This document shows positions 33,134-43,486 of a stretch of DNA of 64,000 nucleotides, one piece after another. The stretch spans positions 1-64,000 of the forward strand of contig JAJEKV010000305.1 of assembly GCA_021234155.1 (NCBI GenBank). The letters run 5' to 3'. Source of the DNA: Isoetes taiwanensis (Eukaryota; Streptophyta; Lycopodiopsida; Isoetales; Isoetaceae). The notes beneath the pieces were generated by a model that ran no database searches, was not told the origin of the DNA, and worked only from the letters and a program-made list of their open reading frames with translations. Positions within the stretch are counted from its first letter, which is position 1. Every line of letters starts with the position of its first letter. Both the position numbers and the translations under genes were made by a program.

Positions 33134-34230
33134 CCGTATTTCTAGAACCTTGTTTTCCTTCTATTCGGTGAAACGAAGGAAAACGACATTTCTAGAAATA
33201 CTACGGATAGACATGGATAAGAATGCTGAAATAGAGGCAGAGAAAAGGCAATGTAATCTTAGAAGGCCGCACAATTTCCAGTTCCAAAACCTGTGCAGAG
33301 AAAAATCTTCTATGCAACATGAATATGTAGTGGGCAAAGGTTAATGAAAGAGAAGGATTAGGGGAACTTAACTTGCTAACGGCTCTCACAATGATCAAGA
33401 AGAGTTCAAGTATGGGGTGCCCAGAAGCAAGGCCATTAACCAATATCTTTACATGGGTTCCTTGGCTCTATACATACTAAAGCAAAAATTACAAAATTCG
33501 TTAAATTATTAAAAGAGCAAACTAGGTCATCTCGATGTTAGGTTAAATCAAATGCAAATAAATCCAAGGCTCACAGGCTGCTGTTCTTGCAAACAGCCTT
33601 AAGATACATCACTGCTCAAAGGGCAAAAGGATCGCGACCAGCCTGGCGATAGGATTGCCACAAGCCTAACGATTCAACTGAAGAACTGCGATTTAAGCTG
33701 CTGTTCTTACTTTGAAGATCAAGTCTGGTGATTCGATTACAGATGAAGTAGATTTTGCAAACGGAAAAGGAAACACAGGTAAAGAAAATGGACAGGAAGA
33801 AATACAAAACTTTTGGACGCTCGATTTTGCCTAGCTATTCCTGTGTGGTTTCTTGCAAGGCCCAAAATGCTAAAAAAGGAATTCTAGAGTCTTCTGTGTA
33901 AATATCTCTAAGTTCAACAAACAGGAGCAGGTACACTGTTGTTGTTTTTACTGTATCTAGGCATCTATTGCAAAGAACGAAACTATGTTCATTGCCGACC
34001 AGATAAATGGCATCCGACATCAGAGAACAAGCACATGCCACCCATAATATTTATTAATGCTGTAAGGCTAAAAAAAAACAGGACCTTACACCTCAAACTA
34101 GCAGAACAATAAGGATTTCGTCCTTTAGGCTAAACCGAGACCCATACCTCTTAACAAATCTCTGTTTGCCAGAGCTATTCCATAGAGCATGCCACAGCCA
34201 TTTCTTATTACCAGATTCCAGGCATGCCAA

Positions 34231-34840
34231 TTAGAAAGGGGTTAAATCCTCCATTTCATAGAAGTCTGCAACTTTTGACCCTTCCCTGTCTCTGATCAAA
34301 ATTAGATTCTTTCTTTTAGAAATCAACAAATTACCTTTATCGATGATAGCCTTGCATGTTGGCTCTAAAGATGATTGCAACCGCAAATTATTCTCCATAT
34401 CTGCAAATACATCCTCTAGCCCGTTCAAAAATTCCCATTCTTTAATATTATCTTTGTACTTCAAAATGGGTGATCTTGCTTTCTTGGTTTTCCTCTGTAA
34501 TTCTTCTTGAAGGAAACGGATCTTGGACTCCAACGTTGGAGATATCCTCCAATTTAGGACCATTTATCTTTGCAATTTCGGACTCTAGTGACCATTTATC
34601 TTTGCAAATTCGGACTCTAGCGGTTCTCCAAGCGTAGCCATCTTTGGAGCCTTTGCACTCTTCTTTGCCTTTACAACTCGAAGACTCCAAAGATTTTGAA
34701 GCTTGGTGAAAATGCACTCTTTCGGGCTTTGACGGCGGTCGGTTTTGGGGCCATAGAATGCAACAAAGGAATTTGTGGTGAAATGAAAACCCAATGCTAA
34801 CAAGCGAATGCAACACTGTTTGTCTCGACAAAAGCAAGCC
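34231..34840 (-). pseudogene. Unrecognised coiled-coil-like coding remnant
   Basis: A 110-codon minus-strand frame (34231-34563) is rich in charged residues and Leu (ESKIRFLQEELQRKTKK, WEFLNGLEDVFADMENNLRL) and looks like a genuine helical protein segment. Upstream, 34585-34840 continues in another frame with KSAKAPKMATLGEPLESEFA. A 31-bp tandem duplication (GACCATTTATCTTTGCAA at 34559 and 34590) lies between the two, adding a second copy of the ESE(F/I)AKINGP phrase. I do not recognise the family. It lies between the two direct repeats, so it may have been carried in with them. Confidence 0.35.
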
Positions 34841-34989
34841 GTAACTAACAAACCACGAAACCAGGCTTCCACAATCCAGACTTCAACAAACCGGAAGGGA
34901 AAATAAGGTACTGGGCTTCCACAAAAACTGGAAAGAAAAAGGAAGATAAGGTAGTCAAGCGCCCAACACCAAGGAGTGAACGGCCTGCC

Positions 34990-35109
34990 CAACACCAGGA
35001 AGGAGCAAGAGAGATGCAACGAGAGAGCTGATAAAGAAGAAAAGGTACGGAAAAGAAACTAAATAGGGAGCTAGAGGAAACTGACAAAATAACTAAAATG
35101 CTAACTACC
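34990..35109. repeat. Direct repeat, right copy at the insertion edge
   Basis: Partner of 33016-33133, with a 4-bp difference near its start. It ends at CTAACTACCT, after which TCGTGGTGATCC begins the resumed DUF7869 coding sequence. Confidence 0.85.
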
Positions 35110-36513
35110 TTCGTGGTGATCCGAATCTCACAATTACAATTCTTAACAAGGTTCTTTGTGAGCAACAGCAGTTATCACCAGTGCTCTACCTGCAACTTGA
35201 CAACACTACCAGGAACAAAAATCAAACACTCTTTGCTTACTGTGCCATGCTAGTGGAGCTGGAGATTTTCAGAAAAATAAAGCTCAGATTCTTACTAGTA
35301 GGGCATACACACGATCAAATAGATCAGATATTCAGCAGGTTTTTGGTGCGTCTCAGAAGAAAAAAAGCTTTTTATCTTCCCACTTTGGTTCGTATCATTG
35401 AAGACTCTTACACTCCCATGCCAGTAGTTGAGCTTCTAAAGGAGACTGCCGACTTCAGGGAATTTGTTTTCTCTCAACGTGCAAACAGAGAACAAGCTGT
35501 GAATGACATTACGTTTCAACATCACATCAAATTCTACTTGAGGAATGGAGAGAGCCTTTTGCAGGGAAAGAAGTACACTACAACTAAAGAGTGGAGTCCG
35601 GTAGAGGGATTGCGCTTCCTTAAATCTGTTCCAGACACTAGTTCCATGCAACGTGCTGAGCAACTTCCTCTAAAAAATCCAAAAGTGTCAAAGCAGCAAA
35701 AAAGTACCCCCGTCACTTCCTTGAAATCCATTGAAAATGGAATTTCTATGGGTTTTAAGTACTTCACTGAAGAAGACCAAATGTGGTGGAGAGGCTTCTT
35801 TCTAGAACAAAAGACTGTGATTCAGAACCTAGCTCTGAGGCAGTTGCAAGAACCTTCTAAGTGGCCTAATGCTTTTCACCAACCACAGGACCAGGCAGGT
35901 CAAAGCATTGCTGCAGTAGCAGCTGTAGTACAGGAAGATGAGGACCGGGTCATGTACCTTGGACCAAGACGCAAGAATGAGCCTACAGGTAATGTCACAG
36001 AAATTACCAAAGGTATGTTGATTGCTCTTCCGACTGAGGAGGATGACAAGGGGAGACCTTTTTGGATAGCCAAAGTACTTGACACAATCAAAGAGGAAGG
36101 CCTGGTGACTAAACTCAAGATTCATTGGCTTGCTACACGTTCGGAAAATGCTTTTGAAGGTAGGTATGAGGTAGAAATGAGAAGTCAAGGAAAGGGCAAA
36201 AAGGCCAAGAAAGTTGGATGCAGGGATTGAGCTAGACTTACGACAAGTGAGTATTCTGTGCTATGATTTCAAATTAAAATCAGACAATCGTTTACGCCAG
36301 AGAACAATCAACTTGCTTAAGAAGGCTTGTAACTACGAAGAAGAAGATGAAGAAGAGGTTGGGAATGCTTCACCGTCTGTTGATAGTGATGAGGAAGATA
36401 ACTCAAGCACTTCCTCAAGTGACAGTGAAAAAAGTGAAACTGACGAAGATGGCATAAACGAGCATGAAGATGTCTTGGATCCCTCTCTTATTTTGCACAT
36501 AACTGAGTCTTAG
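35110..36513 (+). pseudogene. DUF7869-type gene, copy 2, 3' part
   Basis: Resumes with DPNLTITILNKVLCE, then LYLQLDNTTRNKNQ (second acidic motif, about 35181-35220), FAYCAMLVELEIFRKIKLRF and LLVGHTHDQIDQIFSRF (third acidic motif, about 35297-35340). An open C-terminal region of about 290 residues follows. The frame changes once near 36214 and then runs LDLRQVSILCYDFKL to an acidic Ser/Glu tail and stop at 36513. D-x-M-D-Q, LQLDN and GHTHDQxD, spaced as here, are the hallmark of the DUF7869 family; they resemble a DDE/D metal site, which is my inference. Joined with 14721-16468 the gene would encode close to 1,000 residues. Confidence 0.75.
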
Positions 36514-36884
36514 GAAAAAAGAAGTAAATTTTGAATGTGAATATGAAGATTTTATGTTCAATTTTGAAAATACTACTATTTCAGCTGTAAACTTCACTTC
36601 AATTTTTGGTTAAAATTTGTGTTCTCTTAAATTAGAGGTTTGCTCCAAAAAGACAATTCAGGCAAATTATAATAGCTAAAAAAAGTGTCACTTTGACACA
36701 GTCAATTTTCTATTTGGAGAAAAAAAAATTGGTGATTTTGGGGGGGTCAAAATACATTTTTATGCCCCCCCTTTTTTTTACCACCTCATTTTAGCCATTT
36801 TTTGCAGAAAAATAGGGAATCTTCAGGAATATTCCTTTTGCTCCCGTTTCAATGATTTGCTCCCGTTTCAAATGCAATCTTGTT
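36514..36884. other. No gene seen
   Basis: 3' flank of the DUF7869 gene: AT-rich, with a G-run and C-run hairpin-like pair near 36740 and 36768 and a repeated CTCCCGTTTCAA word near 36841 and 36860. Could hold the gene's polyadenylation region. Confidence 0.4.
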
Positions 36885-38037
36885 TTTTGAGCATGATCAG
36901 GCTACATGTTGATACATGATCGGTTCTAGCTATTGAAAATATAGGTTAGTCGAAGATTCAAGCAACAGACTTTGATAATGTTGATCCCTAAGTGCGTTTC
37001 AATTTAAACATTGTTATTTGTGGAAGTCTAAGAAGAAGAAACTAGAGCTTCTCATACTGCAGATGTATGGGAGCCTCAATCTCTAGTTTTTGCGCCTAAA
37101 TTATCTGTCCCTAACATTGAGTTGGATGAGGACTTGAATCTAAGATTCTATGGTGACCATCCTCGCCAGGTGCCTTAAGTTCCTAGACATGGTAAGGAAG
37201 AGGTCACCCCCGAAACAGAGGCTATGGCTAAGAAACTTCTCAGTTGCTAACGTATGCAAGGGGATTTCTTACTGTGGAGAATCAAGTTGGTGCTGCTACA
37301 ACATCTTGTCTTGTATCTAAACTCTATCTCCAGGCAATCTCATGCTTGATTACTTTTTTGTTGGCACTCTAGCTAGAGCAGCTCTTTAAAATAAAAGGTA
37401 ACTTTTGCTTTTGAGCATGATCAAGCTACATGTTGATACATGATCGGTTCTAGCTATTGAAAATATAGGTTAGTCGAAGATTCAAGCAACAGACTTTGAT
37501 AATGTTGATCCCTAAGTGCGTTTCAATTTAAACTTTGTTATTTGTGGAAGTCTAAGAAGAAGAAACTAGAGCTTCTCATACTGCAGATGTATGGGAGCCT
37601 CAATCTCTAGTTTTTGCGCCTAAATTATCTATCCCTAACATTGAGTTGGATGAGGACTTGAATCTAAGATTCTATGGTGACCATCCTCGCCAGGTGCCTT
37701 AAGTTCCTGGACATGGTAAGGAAGAGGTCGCCCCCGAAACAGAGGCTATGGCTAAGAAACTTCTCAGTTGCTAACGTATGCAAGGGGATTTCTTACTGTG
37801 GAGAATCAAGTTGGTGCTGCTACAACATCTTGTCTTGTATCTAAACTCTATCTCCAGGCAATCTCATGCTTGATTACTTTTTTGTTGGCACTCTAGCAAG
37901 AGCAGCTCTTTAAAATAAAAGGTAACTTTTGCTTTTGAGCATGATCAAGCTACATGTTGATACATGATCGGTTCTAGCTATTGAAAATATAGGTTAGTCG
38001 AAGATCCAAGCAACAGACTTTGATAATGTTGATCCCG
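36885..38037. repeat. 524-bp tandem repeat, 2.2 copies
   Basis: The word GCATGATCARGCTACATGTT occurs at 36891, 37415 and 37939, exactly 524 bp apart. The copies are about 99% identical, so the duplication is recent. Each unit encodes a protein-like phrase in one frame (IELDEDLNLRFYGDHPRQVP and HGKEEV..PETEAMAKKLLS) ending in a stop, probably an old retroelement or transposase fragment. Confidence 0.9.
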
Positions 38038-38638
38038 ATGCCTTCGGTCAAACTTATTAAAAGAGAGTGAGTGCTAAAATGCATATCCAATGCAAATTCT
38101 GGTGTAAAAAAAATTGGTTATAAAAAGAATGTTTGAGCCAAATGGCACAGTGGCGCTATTTATTTGTGATTATCTATAGAATTCCCTTATCGAAAGCGGA
38201 ATAATGCAATTATATTAATGATCTTTGGATGCTTGAAGCTAAATAGCGCCATATTTATTTTTTCAGTTGTATTTTGGTGCCATTTCATGCAATTTAAAGA
38301 TCACAACTTTTAGCACATAATGTCTACAACAAACAAGGAAAAGAACCCTAAAATCTTTAGCAAATCAAAGAATTGTACTGCCTCAAACCCCATGATATCA
38401 AGGATTGCGCTTATGGGCATCCCTCTAGCTCTGCTTGACCTTGCTGTACCTTTATCATAGTCAAAGGTACACTATAGGAACCATTAGCAAAAACATTGAA
38501 CGATGCAAAAGTTATATCAAATCCAAAAAAAAATTAAAATAAGAAGCGAGAGGAGCTGGAGATATTCCTCAAATCTCATCCTTGTTATCATCAGACATCT
38601 TAGATAGGCATCCACTATCAATAAGGTGGTAAGGGACA
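38038..38638. other. No gene seen
   Basis: AT-rich sequence between the 524-bp repeat and the Helitron-like element; no motif on either strand. Confidence 0.45.
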
Positions 38639-40014
38639 TTAGGTTCCCAAAATGTTGTTTGGGAACCGTGTAACCTAAGATTTGGCATGGTTATGGCATG
38701 TATTCGTATACAAATTTGTTATTTTTCTGACTCAGAAATTGGGGTTTGGTTCGGCAATGGTGGAATGGGTTGAATTTGTTTTTTTGGGGCGGCCCTAATT
38801 TTCACAACCGGAGTCGTGGCGATGGCTTGTCTTGGCGTGGGAGCTGCCGCTTGAAGGGCGTGAGGGAGTTCTCGCCGTGGCTTGCAATGGTCATGGAGTT
38901 CTTCGATTTCCACTTTCATTGGAGGTGAGTGTGCTCCTTGTTTTTTAGAGTTCCGGTTGTATATATGCTGTGCATGAGGTGCCGTTCCGGGAGTTCTTGC
39001 CTTCATCGTGCGCCTGTGTATAGCTTCATCTTCTGATTGTGGTGTTGTTCGTAGTTTCGGCTGTGCTTCTCTGCAACCCAGGTAAAATGTTGAAGCGGGC
39101 AGCTAGATGTAGGAAGCGTGCCTTTGGTTCTCGTGGTAAATTTCCTTGTGTTGAGGATGCCTTCTGTGGGGATGGGGAGGGCACATCAAGGGGGTAGAGT
39201 AGAAGGTCGGGATGAGGAACCGGCCTTTGGATGTGAGCCTCACTTTGGGTTATCTTTGGGGACTGATGTTCCTGTGGCCATGTTTGATAAGCTTGTAGAA
39301 TTCCTAAAGACCCAAACTGTTCTTTGGTCCGTAGCTCTTGAAAGGGGATCAGAGCTTGACCATGCACCTTTGCCAGGGGGTGTTGAGGAGCACGTTAAAG
39401 ACCCCTCGTGCTGTGAATTCCGCCATTAAGAAGTTCTTTGGGTGGGGAGCCCAAAGGCCCACCGGGCATCCTTCTCATATGTAAAGCTCTCAAGAACACC
39501 CGGATGCATTGTTTTGAGGGCTTAGTGGGATCTTGTCGAAGGATCTTGGAAAAGTGCACTTCAAAGTGTGTGTTTTGCACAATGTCTCACACGAGACAAA
39601 TTGAGATGGGAAGGATCTCTACCTTCTTCACGGTGCGGGGTGACCTCAAAAGTGTGGTTGTGTTGGATACTTGTGAATTTGTTGCATGAGGGCTCATCAC
39701 TTCGTCAAATACCATGGCAGGAAGCAACTATCTGCTTCTCTAGTTTATACTGTTTGCCGGATGCTTAGGACTGGCAAGTTCGTTTTGTCTAGTCAGTGGA
39801 TTTTGCCTACTAATTGTGCTTTTATTTCAGAACATAGGGTGAAGGCAGCATGGAGGATAACCCTTAATCCCTCGCAGGCTATGCCTAGTGATGTGCGATG
39901 TGTAATTTTCAATATCCCTGCAGGTATGCAACCTGTGGAGCGCATGGGAAAGGCACGTAAGAGGTATTATGATGATGTGCCAAGTCCTGGAGATGGGGAT
40001 GAGGGGTTTGTGGA
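38639..40014 (-). mobile_element. Helitron-like element, copy 1
   Basis: Shares about 1.38 kb with 44017-45397. Read on the minus strand, the shared part begins TCCACAAAC (40014) and ends with the hairpin GGTTCCCAAA-CAACAT-TTTGGGAACC directly against CTAA (38639), followed by T. TC at the 5' end and hairpin plus CTRR at the 3' end fit a Helitron, although the hairpin is closer to CTRR than usual. The plus strand carries a gene-like sequence that seems to continue past 40014, so the true 5' end of this copy may lie further right. Confidence 0.5.
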
Positions 40015-40495
40015 CATTGCGGACGACGAATTCAGGCCTGGAATGGAGGAGACCTCTGACCAACCAAATTATATTTCTTTGGATTGTGCTGATTATACAT
40101 TGGCTGTTAATTGATCGTCCAGTTTGTGTGTGACTTTGTTTCTAGTTTTCCTTGTATTATTTGCCAGCTTTCATTGTTTATGTTGTGTAACACATTCTGT
40201 GTTCATCCATTTTGTGTTCATGCACTCATAGAGTACTGACCTGTGATGCTTGCAGGAAGATGCCCATGCCTTTGTCTTCTGATGCTGACATGGAAAATGG
40301 CCACGAAGAAGTGGCTCATTTGCCTGCACCTCCTGATAGGCCTCCTGAGCCACCATTGCCACAAGCTCCTTCTGTTCAGCCTCCCAATGTGGAAACTCTA
40401 ATTTCCAATGGCTTGCCACATCCTACCATAGCATCTCCACATGCTGAGCATGCCCACGTTGCATCGGAATTGCTCACTAGCGCCGCGGAACATTA
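39088..40495 (+). pseudogene. Unrecognised intron-containing gene on the Helitron-like element
   Basis: From ATG 39088 the frame MLKRAARCRK changes several times. Recognisable coding blocks are GCEPHFGL, VAMFDKLVEFLKTQT (39275-39320), VALERGS, AIKKFFGWG, ISTFFTV.GDLKSVVVLDT and a clean block RTGKFVLSSQWILPTNC to DCADYTLAVN (39768-40112). After a GT...TTGCAG intron-like gap a Pro-rich exon (40257-40495) follows. The same blocks are in copy 2 up to the shared boundary. The family is unknown to me; frame changes sit mostly at CAG/CTG sites where the two copies differ, so some may be sequence errors. Confidence 0.35.
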
Positions 40496-40989
40496 ACACA
40501 CTATTTAAACCGCGGGCAGCCTGCAATGCGATTGTTGAGGATGCAGTTGGGACGTCTGTTTCATGAACTTGAGGAGACAATTGGCAGCATGGAATGGGAC
40601 GAGGTGGCTGTTTCTACAAGGGAGAGGCAGGCTCTGAGAAGTCATATGAATTTAGCCCCGCACTCTTGTTCAGAACCCGAGGCATATTGATAGGTACTTT
40701 GTTATGTTACAATTTCTTTGTCATGTTCTGTCATTCTAACAGATGCACAGGCATAGGACAGGCTTGCGAGGCGCCACGCGGAGGCACTGAACATTACAAG
40801 CAACTGATGACTTTTCCTTTCTTGTGGAAGCTCAAACTGTTTGCTGCTGTTTTTGGTTTGATGTAGGTGCATTGCATCGTGTGCTTGGAGCATGTACGTT
40901 GCATTACAAAAGGTAAAAAATGTGTTCCTTAGTTTCTGTTTTGAAGTTAATTGCATATGCATTTGCATGTGGGATCATTTGCATGGGAT

Positions 40990-41555
40990 TAGCCCCCTGC
41001 CATAATGGGGAGCCCTTTGGGGAGCCTCATTATGGTTGGTGAAGCATGATGGAACCGGCTTCGGTCGGCGGGGTTCAACTCCCCGTGCTTCAGTGTTTTG
41101 TTTGCTTGTTTATTGTGTTGTTAATCTGCTGTAGCAGGTGCAGCAGGTTCTTCATGTTAGGAATGCAGGTGCTCCATTGTTCTTTCTGTTTCTCCACTGT
41201 GTTTTGGAGGTGCTGTAGCAGATACAGCAGAATCGTGTGCACTTTCTGGACAGGTTTCCCTCTGCCCTTGTTATGGGTATGGCCCAATGTAATTTGATTT
41301 TCAGGTAATACAGAACTGCATGTACTTGCTGCTGTAAATGTATTGTTGCTGTAAATGTATGTCACACAGGTTTCTGGTTTCTGTAGTTAGTAGTTGTATG
41401 TACATTTGGATTTGACTTGAAGTGAATACGTCTGCATCAACCTTAGGCTGACGTGGATATGGGGTTTTGACCCCATCTTGACTTGGCTTGGACGGTCCTG
41501 CTTTTGGTATGTGGCATATCCTTGGGTATATGCCACATTTGGATGGTTAGGATGA
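40990..41555 (+). repeat. SINE-like units
   Basis: A tRNA-like end, GGCGGGGTTCAACTCCCC at 41067-41084 with GAAGCA/TGCTTC acceptor-like pairing around it, and at 41449-41545 a segment shared with 20452-20545 (ATGGGGTTTTGACCCCATC and TGACTTG). Between them is a CTGTAGCAGGTGCAGCAGGTT-type internal repeat at 41130 and 41210. No gene. Confidence 0.45.
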
Positions 41556-41677
41556 AGCGAATATAGGATGAAGCGAATATAATTTGTTATAGGATGAAGC
41601 GAATATAGGGTAATTGTGCTCTCACTTTAATTGTGATTGCTTATCTAAACATATATAATTCTTATCGGAAAGATGCT
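41556..41677. repeat. Short tandem AGGATGAAGCGAATATA
   Basis: The 17-bp word AGGATGAAGCGAATATA occurs three times (41550-41608). Confidence 0.8.
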
Positions 41678-42125
41678 TTAGGCATATTCGCCTAAAAGTG
41701 CCACGTATTTCCGGGGGGAAAAAATAGGGAAACAAGAAAAAATGCCAGAGAAATGCTCGGATGTGTCGTTCGAAATGCTTTGTGGAGCAATGCCGAAATG
41801 CTTTGTGGAGAAATGTTCGAAATGCCGAATGCTTTGTGGAAAACCCCCTTCAAGCTCTGGATTTGGGGGCAAAAAATGCTCCTGCTCTATATCCGGATCA
41901 AATATTGAAAGGCAGGAGCCATTGGCAGAGATTTTGATCGCTGGTGCTGGCCTGTGAAGTGGGATTCGAGAGAAGGGAGATGCGGATTTAATGGCAGATT
42001 GCCATGCCCGATTTATGCAAGCAGCAGATCCGACGTTCGGCCATGAAATTTTTGGCAACAGATTGTGGAGCACTAAGATCTGTGGGAAGCTCCGAAACTA
42101 GAATTTGGTCCTGCTCGATTTCCAT
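41678..42125 (-). pseudogene. F-box protein gene, 5' part, frameshifted
   Basis: ATG at 42125 begins MEIEQDQILVSELPTDL; after a one-base frame change the sequence continues VLHNLLPKISWPNVGS, AACINRAWQSAI, the F-box that binds SKP1 in SCF ubiquitin ligases (usual form LPxDVxxxILxxLPxxxxxxxxxVCKxW). The frame then runs through a Pro/Ser region and a tail with three CACAAAGCATTTCG repeats to a stop at 41678. No kelch, LRR or other substrate domain is present, so the 3' part is missing or replaced by repeats. A TATAAAAG at 42164-42171 lies about 40 bp upstream of the ATG. Confidence 0.55.
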
Positions 42126-42163
42126 TGTGTAAGAATGAAGAATTAGTCTAGGACGCAGACGCG

Positions 42164-42171
42164 CTTTTATA
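42164..42171 (-). promoter_or_regulatory. TATA box of the F-box gene
   Basis: TATAAAAG on the minus strand, 39-46 bp before the ATG at 42125. The consensus is strong and the position is right for a short leader. Confidence 0.45.
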
Positions 42172-42199
42172 ATGCAGTCCGTAATCGTCCCTAATCTGT

Positions 42200-42814
42200 C
42201 TGGGTCGTATGCAATGCCGGCCCCGATTTTAGTCCATCTTCCTTTCTATCCTATTCTTATCTATCTTATTCTATTTTAGGGCACGGTATTTCCTTGGCTA
42301 AAATGTAACTGCTTGCTATTTCAACATGGACTTTCAAACTTTTTCAACAACCCGCGTAAATATTGGACTACTTACTATTCTATTCTATTCTATTCTATTC
42401 CACCATGATTAAACTTTTTGAACCATCCGTGTCAATATCGACATGGTCACATTTACATCAGCCTTAAATTACAAAAATTCATTGTGAGAACTTTCTAACA
42501 AGTCCAAGATGTTGACACGTGTCCCTTTGAAGGGTTGGCAAAAACTTGGCTCAGATGGTCCCATGAGTCGCTCTCCAAACAACACCCAAAATAAACACCA
42601 TTGAATATGATTATTTGTGGTAGCTACACTACTGTAGATTATTGAGGGCCCTTTTTTTTTAAAGCCTTTTTATTATTTTCACATGTTGCAAATTCATCCA
42701 TGGATGTTTTACAAAAATGACTATTGAACTAGGGAAGAACGTTTTGAGAACCTCACCACATAGTAAACTAAGGGATTGAGCAGCAGAGGGCATGTGCTGG
42801 GATTTGTATGTTAA
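42200..42814. repeat. Intergenic DNA with (TATTC)n microsatellite
   Basis: A TATTC run at 42377-42401 and shorter ATTCT runs at 42247-42275. The remainder up to 42814 is AT-rich without motifs. Confidence 0.7.
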
Positions 42815-43150
42815 TCCATGGTAGACGGTTATAGCACTTATCTATCATACGGGCGCAAAACAGATGGCAATTGTGCAGGTTCGACTCCTGCATGTTCTTT
42901 CGCATCCCAAGAATGTCCAGAATTGAGAACTATTTGACTTCGCACAAAACTTCTTTTTGCAGCAGGTTGGAGGAGAGAAATGTTTGCGGCCGCCGCGATA
43001 AATTTCTTGTAATGGTAAATATTCATCTCTCAAACAAGAGGTTCAATAAGGTGCTAATGAACATAGGGTCGTCCACTCACTTTAAATGTCATAGTCTAGT
43101 GGTAATACATTCATCTCTCAAACAAGAGGTTATGCTATGAGTTCAGATTC
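42815..43150 (+). mobile_element. tRNA-derived SINE, plus copy
   Basis: Box A-like TAGCACTTATC near 42832, perfect box B GGTTCGACTCC at 42878-42888, then GGTTGGAGGAGAGAAATG and GCGGCCGCCGCGATAA at 42985-43000. The same order appears inverted at 49128-49378. A second tRNA-like stretch (43093-43150) with TAGTCTAGTGG and AGTTCAGATTCC follows, sharing ATTCATCTCTCAAACAAGAG with 43019. Confidence 0.6.
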
Positions 43151-43486
43151 CTTTTTGCTATTTGAAACGTAATTAACTTTTATTAAAATTTAGCCATAGG
43201 TAAAAAGCATAGTAATCTAGTGAAATAGGTTCAACACAACACACATATCAAAGACCAAAATAATACAAAGATTCTAGTGCCAACTAAAAAGTGCACAATA
43301 AGTAAAGGCTTATGCAAATGACAAATGACATGCAATCACATGTCTAACTTCAAACATATAATAGAGGATTTCAATACCACCATAAACATGGGATTGCCCT
43401 ACTAGCAACCCAAAAAAGAGCACAATTATTGCATATTTATCAAACTAAAGACACAATGAAAGGTACAATGCATGCTTCAAGTATAG
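43151..43486. other. No gene seen
   Basis: AT-rich 3' flank of the receptor kinase gene, with no motif apart from short A-rich words. Confidence 0.4.

Larger units (their letters stand above)
16469..35109. mobile_element. About 18.6-kb insertion splitting a DUF7869 gene
   Basis: Upstream sequence ends with KVHLVGAMH and downstream sequence resumes with DPNLTITILNK; about 20 residues of the family are missing between them. The right edge is sharp: a sequence that also occurs at 33016-33133 ends at 35109 and coding resumes without a splice acceptor. Inside are fragments of at least five unrelated plant genes, a Helitron-like end and simple repeats. Near the left edge and at 31-32.3 kb lie TGGTT-rich segments in opposite orientation. 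It may be one gene-capturing element or several nested insertions. Confidence 0.55.

Noticed and set aside
16469-35109. A single giant intron of the DUF7869 gene
   Set aside because: The right edge has no acceptor and coincides with the end of a duplicated sequence; about 20 residues are missing.
41040-41094. tRNA gene
   Set aside because: T-arm and acceptor-like pairing exist, but D-arm and anticodon arm do not form; SINE-like context.
42832-42900. tRNA gene
   Set aside because: Perfect box B but no cloverleaf, and the same unit is repeated at 49128-49378 with a SINE tail.
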